DNA of 46,443 nucleotides from contig LSAX01000025.1 in NCBI GenBank assembly GCA_001557505.1, forward strand, positions 1 to 46,443. The letters run 5' to 3'. Source of the DNA: Reticulascus tulasneorum. Lineage: Eukaryota; Ascomycota; Sordariomycetes; Glomerellales; Reticulascaceae. A model generated the notes under the pieces. That model was not told the DNA's origin. It searched no databases and was given only the letters and a program-made list of their open reading frames with translations. Positions 28,306 through 37,293 of the stretch are shown here, piece by piece. A program made the position numbers and the translations under genes. Numbering within the stretch: the stretch's first letter is position 1; each line of letters begins with the position of its first letter.

Positions 28306-28574
28306 TATTTATATTCTATTGCTATACTTCCTCTTAATCTATAAAAAGCTACTAGAATACCTAGTCCTATTGCGGATTCTGCACCTGCAATAACTATAAT
28401 GTATATAGCATAAGTTTGTCCTATTATATCATCTATATTTATAGAACTTACCAATATTAGAAATGTTATAGATAATAGCATTATTTCTATTGAAATAAGC
28501 ATTAATATTATATTTTTTCTATTAAATACGAATCCTAAAATTCCTATTAAAAAAAGTACTAAAGTTAAACTCAT
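28305..28574 (-). CDS. nad4L: NADH dehydrogenase subunit 4L
   Basis: Complex I subunit of 89 residues with three membrane helices. The conserved [13 protein letters not shown] and [20 protein letters not shown] segments carry the intramembrane glutamates. Its stop overlaps the nad5 start by one base, so the two are likely co-transcribed. Confidence 0.97.
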   Translation of the reverse strand: MSLTLVLFLIGILGFVFNRKNIILMLISIEIMLLSITFLILVSSINIDDIIGQTYAIYIIVIAGAESAIGLGILVAFYRLRGSIAIEYK

Positions 28575-28694
28575 ATGTTATATTTATTTTATTTTCAAAT
28601 TATTCGAGAGTAATGTAGAATATTCTTTATTCTAAAAGGTATATTAATAACCTAATTGGTTGTAGTATATATATATATTTCTACTAATATTACA

Positions 28695-28767
28695 AAGGAT
28701 ATAAAAGATTTGAACTTTTAACCTGACATCCGTAGCGTCATTCTTTACCAATTAAGAATAATATCCT
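28695..28767 (-). tRNA. trnR(acg): tRNA-Arg(acg)
   Basis: Acceptor AGGATAT/ATATCCT, anticodon stem TGACG/TGTCA around CTACGGA (anticodon ACG). It lies between orfD and nad4L. It is the second tRNA-Arg in the unit. Confidence 0.92.
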
Positions 28768-28921
28768 TTAATCTAAAACCTTAAAAGTTGTAAATTATTA
28801 GTAAAGAATTTAAATTCTTTACTATAAAAAAATAAAAGAACTAAAAACTCAAGCTAAGTTAAAAAAATTTTTAGTAATAAATTTATCTTTTTAATTAATA
28901 AAGATAAAAAATTACATATTA

Positions 28922-29794
28922 TCATGGATGTCTTCTATCTAATTCACGAAGTCTTTTTATCAAAGAAGAAATTGTAGTTTTTCCTTTATCTATACGAAAT
29001 AAGTTAGGATCTTCCCTAGTAAATTCATCTAATCTATTTTTCAATGCAATTAAATCTGCACGTGTTTCCCTTATCCTTAATTGTCTATATTCAGATATAT
29101 CTGAATAGTTTTTTTCTAAGTAACTTGCACATTCTGAAGGATTCATCTCCCTAAAAGGTGTTTTAGTTATTAATTGTTCTACTCGTAAACCTCTACGAGG
29201 TGACCTGTTACGAGGCGAGGGTGAATCAGTTGAAGATACACCAGCCGCAGCTACAGATGAACCATCTGGACCTCCACCTGAAGGTTGACCTCCTGGGTAT
29301 TGACCTCCAGAAGGCTGACCCCCAGAAGAGGGACCTTGATCAATAGGATTCATGAATAATTTTGAAAAAAAAATAAATAAACCGTATATAATATAAAAAA
29401 TTACTAAGACTAAGCTAAGGATTAACAGAACATTTATTACCCCAAAAATTATATTATAAATCTTAGGGTAATTATTTCGAAATTTTGGTTGAAAAATAAA
29501 TCATATAAATATTTCTAATGTAAAAAAAAAGAAAGCAAGAATAAAGCAAATTTTACTTAAAATAAGGGATTCTAATATAATACCGCCTAATATTAAAAAC
29601 AAAACTATAATTCTATCATAAAATTTTTCATATAATTTATATCAAAATAAATTTAAGTTTAGAAATCAATTAGAGTAGTGAAATTTTGTCACAATAACGT
29701 GAAATTTCAATATTGAAATTTCACTTATATGAAAGAAATTCACATAAGAGAGTAGTTGTTTCTTTCTATCTCCCGCTATTGTGACAAAAGTCAT
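28922..29794 (-). CDS. orfD: unknown membrane protein that starts inside cox2
   Basis: 290 residues from the ATG at 29794, which overlaps the last 19 bases of cox2 in another frame. An in-frame stop lies 15 bases upstream of that ATG, and no stop occurs in the 291 codons. Residues 1-55 are encoded over a stem-loop. Hydrophobic spans lie at about 61-80, 81-101 and 115-144. Met148 begins a Gly/Pro/Ser/Gln-rich linker with repeated GGQPSGG-type units to about residue 180, then Arg-rich [11 protein letters not shown] charged helical domain follows ([14 protein letters not shown]) to the C-terminus. Starting at Met148 (29353) would give only a soluble 143-residue protein. No known family is recognised. 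The C-terminal spacing of EK, EYR and NRLDE recurs in orfF. Confidence 0.72.
29684..29789. repeat. Nested hairpin element across the cox2 stop
   Basis: Outer arms 29684-29699 and 29774-29789 pair over 16 bases with one mismatch and span the cox2 stop codon. Inside is a 26-base perfect palindrome at 29699-29724 with half-site GTGAAATTTCAAT. A third imperfect hairpin follows at about 29724-29748. The element codes for the N-terminus of orfD in that frame. A role in RNA processing or as a mobile hairpin is inference. Confidence 0.75.
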
Positions 29795-30528
29795 TGCAAA
29801 AAACTTTCTAATTTAACTGATTCTATTACAATTGGCATAGAAGAATGTAATATTCCACATATTTCAGAACATTGTCCATAAAATACTCCTTCTCTATTGA
29901 TAAAAGCTGATACTTGATTTAATCTACCAGGATAAGCATCACATTTTATACCTAAAGAAGGAGAGGCATAAGAATGTATAACATCTCCGGATGTTATAAC
30001 AAATCTAATATGTGTTTCCTCAGGTAAAATAACTCTATTATCAACCTCTAACATTCTTAATGTACCTTCTTCTAAATCAGATTCAGGTACTATGTAAGAA
30101 TCAAATTCTATAAATTCTTCATTAGAATCTATGAAATCTGGATATTGATAACTTCAATATCATTGATGACCCTCTACTGAAATACTCATAGAAGGATCAT
30201 TAACTTCATCCATTAAATATAATAGTTTAAATGAGGGAAAGGCAATCAGTATTAATATAATTGCAGGAGTTATTGTTCAAATTAACTCTATTAAAGTACC
30301 ATGATTTAAATATTTATGTGAGATAGGTGATTTTTTTTCAACGTAATATCTTACTAGAGAAAATAAAATTCATCCTACTGCAAACAAAACTAATACTAAA
30401 TAATACATAATATTATCATGCAATTCTACTAATCCTTCCATTTGAGGAGTAGCACTATCTTGAAAATATATACCTCAAGGAGTTGGTGCGTCTAAATGTG
30501 AAAGTAAACTTTTTAAAATTATATTCAT
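29776..30528 (-). CDS. cox2: Cytochrome c oxidase subunit 2
   Basis: Complex IV subunit with the CuA centre, 250 residues. Two N-terminal membrane helices are followed by the intermembrane-space domain. CuA-binding residues are seen in [14 protein letters not shown], with the upstream [20 protein letters not shown] block containing the other His and the conserved EGHQWYWSYQYP aromatic stretch. ATG at 30528; end SFLQWLLSQ looks complete. orfD starts within its last codons. Confidence 0.97.
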
Positions 30529-30619
30529 AATATCTTATTATATATTTATACACGTAATAGTCCTATCTTATTATTATATTTATTATAGAATAAAGGAATT
30601 AAAATTATTTTTGATAATA

Positions 30620-30691
30620 GCAATGATAAGTTAATTGGTAAGTTCATCTGTTTCCACCGGATAATTGTCGGTCCGAACCCGGTTTGATTCA
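30620..30691 (+). pseudogene. Diverged trnG(tcc) copy on the opposite strand
   Basis: It resembles trnG at 42574-42645 over its whole length, including the 20-base block TTTCCACCGGATAATTGTCG and ten bases upstream (TAATAGCAAT). The acceptor has two mismatches. It is the only gene-like element on + in the single-copy region. It lies between atp9 and cox2. Probably a decayed inverted duplicate. Confidence 0.65.
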
Positions 30692-30770
30692 GTTTTATTC
30701 TTTTTATAAAGAATTTTATTACTATCAAATAAGGAATATTAATTAAGTGTCTTTTTTTTATTTCTTTCAT

Positions 30771-30800
30771 TTATTCATTCAGTTATTCATTCAGTTATTA
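30771..30800. repeat. Short tandem repeat, 12-base unit
   Basis: Unit TTATTCATTCAG occurs twice in a row, plus a partial third (TTATTA), in the atp9-cox2 spacer. Confidence 0.7.
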
Positions 30801-30886
30801 ATATAAAGTATTAAATACTTTATAAAAAGGGAAATTTTATCCCCTTTTTATTAAAAGAAAAATTATTTTAATAATTTTAAAATAAA

Positions 30887-31114
<228 letters not shown>

Positions 31115-31258
31115 TTAAGACTTTGTTTAATATGTTTAATTTTATTTAACAAAGAAATAATATAACTTTTATTATTTAGAATTAGGTCATAATTTGTTAT
31201 TTAGAAAATAAATCCATAAATCAGTATACATAAAAGTATTTTTAGGTAAAAGATATTT

Positions 31259-31684
31259 TTATTTAGTTAAAAAACTGTTTTGTGAAAAAGTTTTTACAAA
31301 TGAATTAGACTTAAAAAATTTTACTATAGATTGACGACTATCTATTTTTAAAGCATTTTTACCTAATTCAAATACAAATCCTACAGTAATAATCCCAATA
31401 AATATAAGTACGATTAATAGTCCATATATTCCATTTTCGTATTCGCTTACTCCAAAAGGATATATAACAAGAATTTCTAAATCTAATAATAAATAAATTA
31501 AAGCAAAAATAAAAAATTTTATACCAAATTGAGTTCTATTTTGACCTAAAAAACTATGAAATCCGCATTCAAATATACTATATTTTTCTTGATAAGGATT
31601 ATGCGGTGCAAATATAAAATTAAGTAATAAAAATACTAAAGTTAATATAAATACGAATATAAAAAAAAAAGTCATACTACTCAT
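31259..31684 (-). CDS. nad3: NADH dehydrogenase subunit 3
   Basis: Complex I subunit of 141 residues. The conserved loop reads KYSIFECGFHSF with the regulatory Cys, followed by FALIYLLLDLEILVIYPF. Its ATG follows the nad2 stop directly with no spacer, suggesting co-transcription and coupled translation. Confidence 0.97.
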   Translation of the reverse strand: MSSMTFFFIFVFILTLVFLLLNFIFAPHNPYQEKYSIFECGFHSFLGQNRTQFGIKFFIFALIYLLLDLEILVIYPFGVSEYENGIYGLLIVLIFIGIITVGFVFELGKNALKIDSRQSIVKFFKSNSFVKTFSQNSFLTK

Positions 31685-33367
31685 TTAATAATTAAATAAA
31701 ATTTGTACCAATATGGTACCCATACTTAATCATTCTTTATTTATAAATATAAATAGTAATATTATTAAAGTAATAACAGAAATTGTAAAAGCCATAGGGC
31801 TAGATATTATTATGTTATTATGTTTAATTTTTACCTTATTAACATCTAGATATGTTTTATTTTTTAATTCTATATGGACATTCGCATACATATTTAACTT
31901 TTCTAATAAAGGATTGATTTTGTACTCAGGTGAATAAAAAAAAATTTCTCTTATTATAGTTAAATAATATACTCCACCTATAACACTAGTAAGAATAGCA
32001 ACTAAAGATATAAATATATATCCTTTATCTAAAGCTGCACTTAATACCATTTGTTTTCCAAAAAATCCTACAAGAGGGGGTATACCCATAAAAGAAAAAA
32101 TTGTTATGGCTAAACTTAAAGCTAATAAAGGATTTATATAAAAATATCCTTTTAATTGATTAACTAATTGTACAGGAGAATTATCTTTATCCATAAGCTC
32201 TTCATGTTCTTTATTATTACTTACATAATTGTAAAAAGAAAATCCTATTGCTATTAATATAATAAAAGCATTTAAATTACTTATAGAGTATTGTGTAATA
32301 TAAAATATAAAAGCTTGAGTAGATTCTATACTTGATATACCTAAAGCTAATAGCATATAACCAACATGGGAAATAGTACTATAAGCAAATAATCTTTTTA
32401 TTCTAAATTGTGTTAAACCTACTATTGTACCTACAATTAATGATAATAAAGAACTTATTATTAAACTAAAGGTTCAATTTAAATCTGAGAAGTTATTACT
32501 TGTATAATAAACTAATTCTAATAAAAATATTAAAATTGAAATTTTAGCAATTATAGCTACAAATGTTGTTACAATAGTTGGTATAGCATCATAAACATCA
32601 GGAGATCAAAAATGAAATGGAGCTGCACTAATCTTAAATAAAAATCCTATACTAAATATTAATAAAGAAAAATTAATATAATAAGGTTTATATCAGTAAG
32701 TCATATCATTAAAATCACTTATACTATTAATTACATATAAACCATCTAAATTAGTAGTACCTGAATTAGTATATAATAAACTAGTACCTAGTAAAATAAA
32801 ACATGAACTTAGGCCTCCTAACAAAAAATAAATTAAACCCCCAGTTGTAGATAATTCAGAATTTCTATATATAGTACTTAGTATATATAAACCATAACTT
32901 TGTAATTCTATTGAAAGAAAAATAGAAACTAAATCATTACTTGATATTAAAAAAACTGCACCTAAAAGAATAAATAATAGAATTAAAGGATATTCGATAA
33001 TTTTTAAATGTTCACCTGCCTTATTTATATTATTTATTTTAGAATTTAAAACAAATTGTTTAAATAAGAGATTTTTTAAAGAAGCAAATTTTGATACTCA
33101 GATTTTTCTAGGATAAAAACTTGTTAATTGTATAATTAATATACTTATTAAGAAAATAAATATATGAAAGATTTGTGTAATATTAGTTACATGAAGTAAA
33201 CCCCCGTGTAACCCTATACCTTTACTTATAATAGATAAACTCATTGTATCTTGTAAAATACAATATACTAAAGCTAATAAAGCTACTCTATTAAAAAGTA
33301 TAGCTATATCTCGTCTTAAAGTGACGGCATTAGAAAGTAATAAAAATAGAATTAAAATCATAATCAT
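31685..33367 (-). CDS. nad2: NADH dehydrogenase subunit 2
   Basis: Complex I antiporter-like subunit, 560 residues. Family regions include [50 protein letters not shown] and [19 protein letters not shown]. The start [10 protein letters not shown] is the only nearby ATG region. The C-terminus continues through a TGA-Trp to a TAA immediately before nad3. Confidence 0.96.
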
Positions 33368-33411
33368 TTATATATATATATAACTTACTAAATATTAGAA
33401 AAATATTTGTT

Positions 33412-33484
33412 AACCAGGAGGGAAAATCGAATTCCCATTTCTAACTCATGAAATTAGAGTTTTAACCTATTAAACTATCCGGGT
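33412..33484 (-). tRNA. trnM(cat): tRNA-Met(cat)
   Basis: Anticodon stem CTAAT/GTTAG around TTCATGA; T-stem GGGAA/TTCCC; acceptor ACCCGGA/TCCTGGT with one mismatch. Last gene of the post-rnl cluster. Confidence 0.88.
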
Positions 33485-33488
33485 GAAG

Positions 33489-33561
33489 GGTGGACACCCT
33501 GGATCGAACAGGGAACATACTGTACCACAAACAGTCGATCTACCAATTGAACTATATCTAC
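33489..33561 (-). tRNA. trnH(gtg): tRNA-His(gtg)
   Basis: Anticodon stem ACTGT/ACAGT around TTGTGGT; T-stem CCCTG/CAGGG; acceptor GTAGATA/TGTCCAC with one mismatch. Confidence 0.9.
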
Positions 33562-33607
33562 CATTATTCCTTAAAAATATAAATTAAAAAAAAAGATTTT
33601 TTTTAAT

Positions 33608-33680
33608 TTATGTTGAAGTGATTCGAACACTTAATAGTAAATATCAAAAATTTATGACTTACCCATTAGTCTACAACATA
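33608..33680 (-). tRNA. trnQ(ttg): tRNA-Gln(ttg)
   Basis: Acceptor TATGTTG/CAACATA; anticodon stem TAAAT/ATTTA around TTTTGAT (anticodon TTG). Confidence 0.91.
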
Positions 33681-33753
33681 CAGTAGATTATATATGCTAG
33701 CTATAAGTAATCATTTTAATTTTTATTTAAGATAAATATAAATTTTAATAATT

Positions 33754-33835
33754 TATAGGTGACAAGCATCGAACTTGCATAGTTTAAACTATTCCATCCT
33801 AAGTGGAACCTGTATACCAATTCCAGCACACCCAT
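33754..33835 (-). tRNA. trnL(tag): tRNA-Leu(tag)
   Basis: Class II tRNA. Acceptor ATGGGTG/CACCTAT, anticodon stem TTCCA/TGGAA around CTTAGGA, with a long variable arm. Confidence 0.91.
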
Positions 33836-33901
33836 TTTAATATATTATATAACGAGATTTTATCACAAAAAAAATCTATAAGTTAAATAATATATTTTCT
33901 T

Positions 33902-33972
33902 TGGAGATATCAGGTATCGAACCTGAATTAATTACTTGCAAAGCAACAGTTTTACCATTAAACCATATCCCC
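33902..33972 (-). tRNA. trnA(tgc): tRNA-Ala(tgc)
   Basis: Acceptor GGGGATA/TATCTCC; anticodon stem GTTGC/GTAAT around TTTGCAA. Confidence 0.91.
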
Positions 33973-34028
33973 TTGTTATGCAAAACTTTGATTTAACTAA
34001 GAGTAAATATAATTAATATTTAAAAAAT

Positions 34029-34101
34029 TGCTCGTGATAAGACTTGAACTTATAACCAAAATAGCTTCAATATTTTGCTCTACCAATTGAGCTTCACGAA
34101 C
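34029..34101 (-). tRNA. trnF(gaa): tRNA-Phe(gaa)
   Basis: Acceptor GTTCGTG/CACGAGC; anticodon stem AAATA/TATTT around TTGAAGC. Confidence 0.91.
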
Positions 34102-34223
34102 TTATAAACTAGATAAAAAGATTTAATGTAAAAAATAATAATTTTTTTAATTAGTAATAAATTTTTTTTTATAATTCTAGCATAAAAATAGAATTAAACT
34201 AATTTTTTTAATTAATAAATTAA

Positions 34224-34306
34224 TATCCAAAAAACGACTCGAACGTTTACGAAATTTCATCAGTATTGTTTAAGAATACACTGTCTACCTATTCCAGCAT
34301 TCGGAT
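34224..34306 (-). tRNA. trnL(taa): tRNA-Leu(taa)
   Basis: Class II tRNA. Acceptor ATCCGAA/TTTGGAT; anticodon stem GTATT/AATAC around CTTAAAC; T-stem AAACG/CGTTT. Confidence 0.91.
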
Positions 34307-34492
34307 TTATTTTTAATTAAAAAACATTAAAGGATAAACTAGATTTATAAGATTAAAGTACTTTATTATAAATATAATTATAAGATATTACAAATTAGGT
34401 GCTAACTGGTATTAATAAAAATATATTGGTAATAATGTATAGTCTCAAGGTAAATATAATTAAAAAATACTCAAATCTGTTCTTTTAAACCA

Positions 34493-34565
34493 TAAGGCTA
34501 AAGTGACTTGAACACTTATAATTACTATCATGAGTAGTATACTTTACCTATTAAGTTATAGCCTC
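34493..34565 (-). tRNA. trnM(cat): tRNA-Met(cat)
   Basis: Anticodon stem TACTA/TAGTA around CTCATGA; T-stem AAGTG/CACTT; acceptor GAGGCTA/TAGCCTT. The 186 bases before trnL(taa) hold nothing I can name. Confidence 0.89.
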
Positions 34566-34572
34566 TTAAATA

Positions 34573-34643
34573 ATGCGGATAAAGGAATTGCACCAATATT
34601 TTTTGGTCATGAGCCAAATATGTTACTATTACATTAACCCGCA
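34573..34643 (-). tRNA. trnM(cat): tRNA-Met(cat)
   Basis: Acceptor TGCGGGT/ATCCGCA; anticodon stem TTTGG/CCAAA around CTCATGA. Three trnM genes in all; which is the initiator cannot be settled by eye. Confidence 0.9.
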
Positions 34644-34646
34644 TAT

Positions 34647-34719
34647 TAGACTAGGCGGGGTTCGAACCCGCGTATATAACATTGAAAGAGTTATGTCTTT
34701 ACCACTTGACTACTAATCC
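34647..34719 (-). tRNA. trnE(ttc): tRNA-Glu(ttc)
   Basis: Acceptor GGATTAG/CTAGTCT; T-stem GCGGG/CCCGC; anticodon loop CTTTCAA. The pair closing the anticodon loop is T-T. Confidence 0.89.
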
Positions 34720-34725
34720 TTAAAA

Positions 34726-34796
34726 AGCCTAGTGAAAGGATCGCACTTTCGTATATTGATTACAAAACAATCACATTACTACTATGTTAACCAGAC
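34726..34796 (-). tRNA. trnT(tgt): tRNA-Thr(tgt)
   Basis: Acceptor GTCTGGT/ACTAGGC, D-stem ACAT/ATGT, T-stem GAAAG/CTTTC. The arm lengths place the anticodon loop as TTTGTAA (Thr), with a T-T closing pair. An alternative perfect stem would give TTT (Lys), but trnK is elsewhere and trnT is the usual first gene after rnl. Confidence 0.82.
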
Positions 34797-35416
34797 GTAA
34801 GATATATTAATAAATAGTTATTAAAATTAAATAAAATAATTAAATAAAATATATAATTAAATTATTTAACTGTAAATTAGTACTTTGTATCTATATATCT
34901 CTAGATTTTTACAAACAAAGCCTATAATTGTAATATTATGATATCATTATATTACAAACGTAATAATATATTACGTATGTTAGAAATATCTTAAGGTAAG
35001 TTTCGTACCTATATGCTTTCAGTACTTCTCTTTAACTAACTTAGCTTTCCTGCCGTGCTTATATCATATATTTACTTAAGTGAAGATAACATCCCTTACA
35101 AAAAATTTTTTCATAATAAATTAATATTGGGCATATAAACAACAGGTAAACCATAGGTTAATAATAATCTTAACATTTTTAGGTGTTAAGCTTCCCGTTC
35201 CTTTCGTACAAGGGTTAATCCTTATTCTATTCAAATTCCCTCTAGAAGATAGAAACCATACTGTCTCACGACGTATTTAACCCAGCTCATGTAACTTTTT
35301 AATCGACGAACAGTCGTACCCTACATAGTTTCTGCATCCATGAGGATAAGTTAAGCCGACATCGAGGTGCCAAACCGCGCACTCATTTTGTACACTCTTG
35401 CGCAAATTAGCCTGTT

Positions 35417-37293
35417 CTACATGTTATCATAATAAAATTTTATTTCCATTTTTCACAAAATGGTTCAGACTATGTCTTCATTTTTATTTTTATGTATACT
35501 TAAACTGTAATTTATATATAATTATTTACCACTTACTCACCCTTTAACTGCAAAAGATCCAACACGACGTTTTGATTGTGATAATGAATAAGAAAGATTA
35601 GGTTTAAAAAACCCTCTATAAGTTACTGTAGATAAACTTTTAAAAGAAGAATCTATATCTTTTAATCCACCTTTTCAATTTAATTTAAAAACAGCTCTAT
35701 CCGCTCTATAACGTCTAGTTAATCTACCTTTAACTTCTAATCTTATACCCGCCATATTTTTATATTTAATAGAATTAAATATAATTTTAGATAAGTTTTT
35801 ATGAAGAACTTCTTCCGGTGTAATATATTTTTTTGTTATTTTTGTAATAGTAGAAAAATCAGAAGGACATAACTCTTTTAATGCCATTATAGCTTCTGGA
35901 GATCTGTACTTAAATTGTTCAGGTATTACATCAATAATTTCTTTAGATATTATTTCAACAGTTTTTTTTATTTCTTTAGGATTATATAACTCTTCTTTTA
36001 ATAATTGATCTAAGTTAGTTAGACCTTTTTTTTTTAAATTGATACTATCCATAATAGTGATTAAGCTCAAATTTGGATATTTATTTTCTAATAAAGAAAA
36101 ATCTTTTTTTTTATTAGTTTTACCTCTTTCCATAATCAAATTTACTTTAGGTAAACGTGCTCTATTCAAAAGACCATTTATTCCTTGAAGTACTTTTGTT
36201 TTTTGTCTTTTCAATTTTAAAGATAATGTTTGAGTAAATATATCAGGGTTAAATGTAACAGATTTTAAATTTATTATATTAAATTCAAGTTCCTGATTAA
36301 AAGTTTTTAATAAAATTTTATTTAATTTATTTAAATAAGTTTCTTCAAATTTAAATTTATTTAAAAAGTAATTTAATTGATATACTCTTAAAACTTTCAG
36401 CTCTTCAGAATATAAATACTTTATTGTTCTACTTAAATATAATCTTAAATATAAATTTGACCATTTTAAGGACTTGCTTAAAAAGTTATATTTATATAAA
36501 AAAAGTTTTTTCTTATCTTCTAAACTTTTATAAAAATTAAAATTCTTTTCTTTTAAAGATAAATCAAAATTATTAGAGTTTAATTTAACAATTTTTTCTA
36601 TTCTTGTATATAATGAAGAATATCAAGAATTTAATACTTCACTTCTTAAATATACAGAATAGTGATTATATTTTTTTTGTAAAAGTTTTTTTCCTATATT
36701 CATAGTATATAAAGTAATTTTAATTTTAGAATTAGTATGTTTTGTTTCTATTTTACTTACATAAATTCTTCTTAAATAAAAACGTCTTTTTTTATATGCT
36801 CCGTTTTTAGAATCAATAAATCTATCATTTTTAAAATATAAATTAAAATAATTTTGAATTATTTTATTTGTATTAATAGTATCCATGTGTACATTTTTAA
36901 CTCTATTTTTATAAAATGAATAGATAGTATTTTTTCATTCTTTAGATACTGGAGGTAAATATCTAATTTTTCCTACATCACTTGTTCTAGTATTAAAAGG
37001 CATTAACTTATACTTATTATTAAGGTTAGAATCAAAAATATGAAGATTTGTATTTTTCTTTTGCATAGTTATCTAAGATTTGATTTAATTTTATTTTTTT
37101 TCGTAAGTATACATAATAAAAATGTTGGGTGTTAAAAAGGATTATTGTTAGCATAACTCACCTTATAGTCGTTGAACGATTTTATCTCATATTTTTATGC
37201 TAAGATAAATTTCGCTTCAAATTTACTTATATAAGTAATTCTTGAAATTAACCCAATATGTTATCAATAATTAAAAATTATTGAAGGACAAAC
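35417..37293 (-). other. Group I intron in rnl carrying rps3
   Basis: A 1,877-base insert between exon ends CTAGGGAT and AACAGGCT, the classic rps3-intron site of Pezizomycotina rnl (near E. coli position 2449). The 5' exon ends in T and the intron ends in G, as group I introns do. Core elements lie in the ~120 bases after rps3 and the ~220 bases before it. Subgroup IA is inferred from site and family knowledge. Confidence 0.87.
35522..37066 (-). CDS. rps3: Ribosomal protein S3, intron-encoded
   Basis: A 514-residue small-subunit protein read from ATG at 37066. The N-terminal part holds LMPFNTRTSDVGKIRYLPPV followed by SKEW (Trp from TGA). The middle is Lys/Asn/Leu-rich. The conserved C-terminal domain includes NMAGIRLEVKGRLTRRYRAD and SKRRVGSFAVKGWVSGK. 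Location within the rnl intron is standard. Base use is AT-rich, like its neighbours. Confidence 0.95.

Larger units (their letters stand above)
30529..30886. other. atp9-cox2 spacer
   Basis: A 358-base spacer holding the inverted trnG-like element, the 12-base tandem repeat and a hairpin-rich stretch near 30800-30880. I see no coding region. Confidence 0.6.

Noticed and set aside
30546..30770. 74-codon ORF on - between atp9 and cox2
   Set aside because: It is the antisense of the trnG-like element; the similar ORF at 42539-42745 is the sense strand through trnG. tRNA sequence explains both.
31713..31937. 74-codon ORF on + opposite nad2
   Set aside because: It is the antisense shadow of the nad2 C-terminus, which is conserved in sequence.
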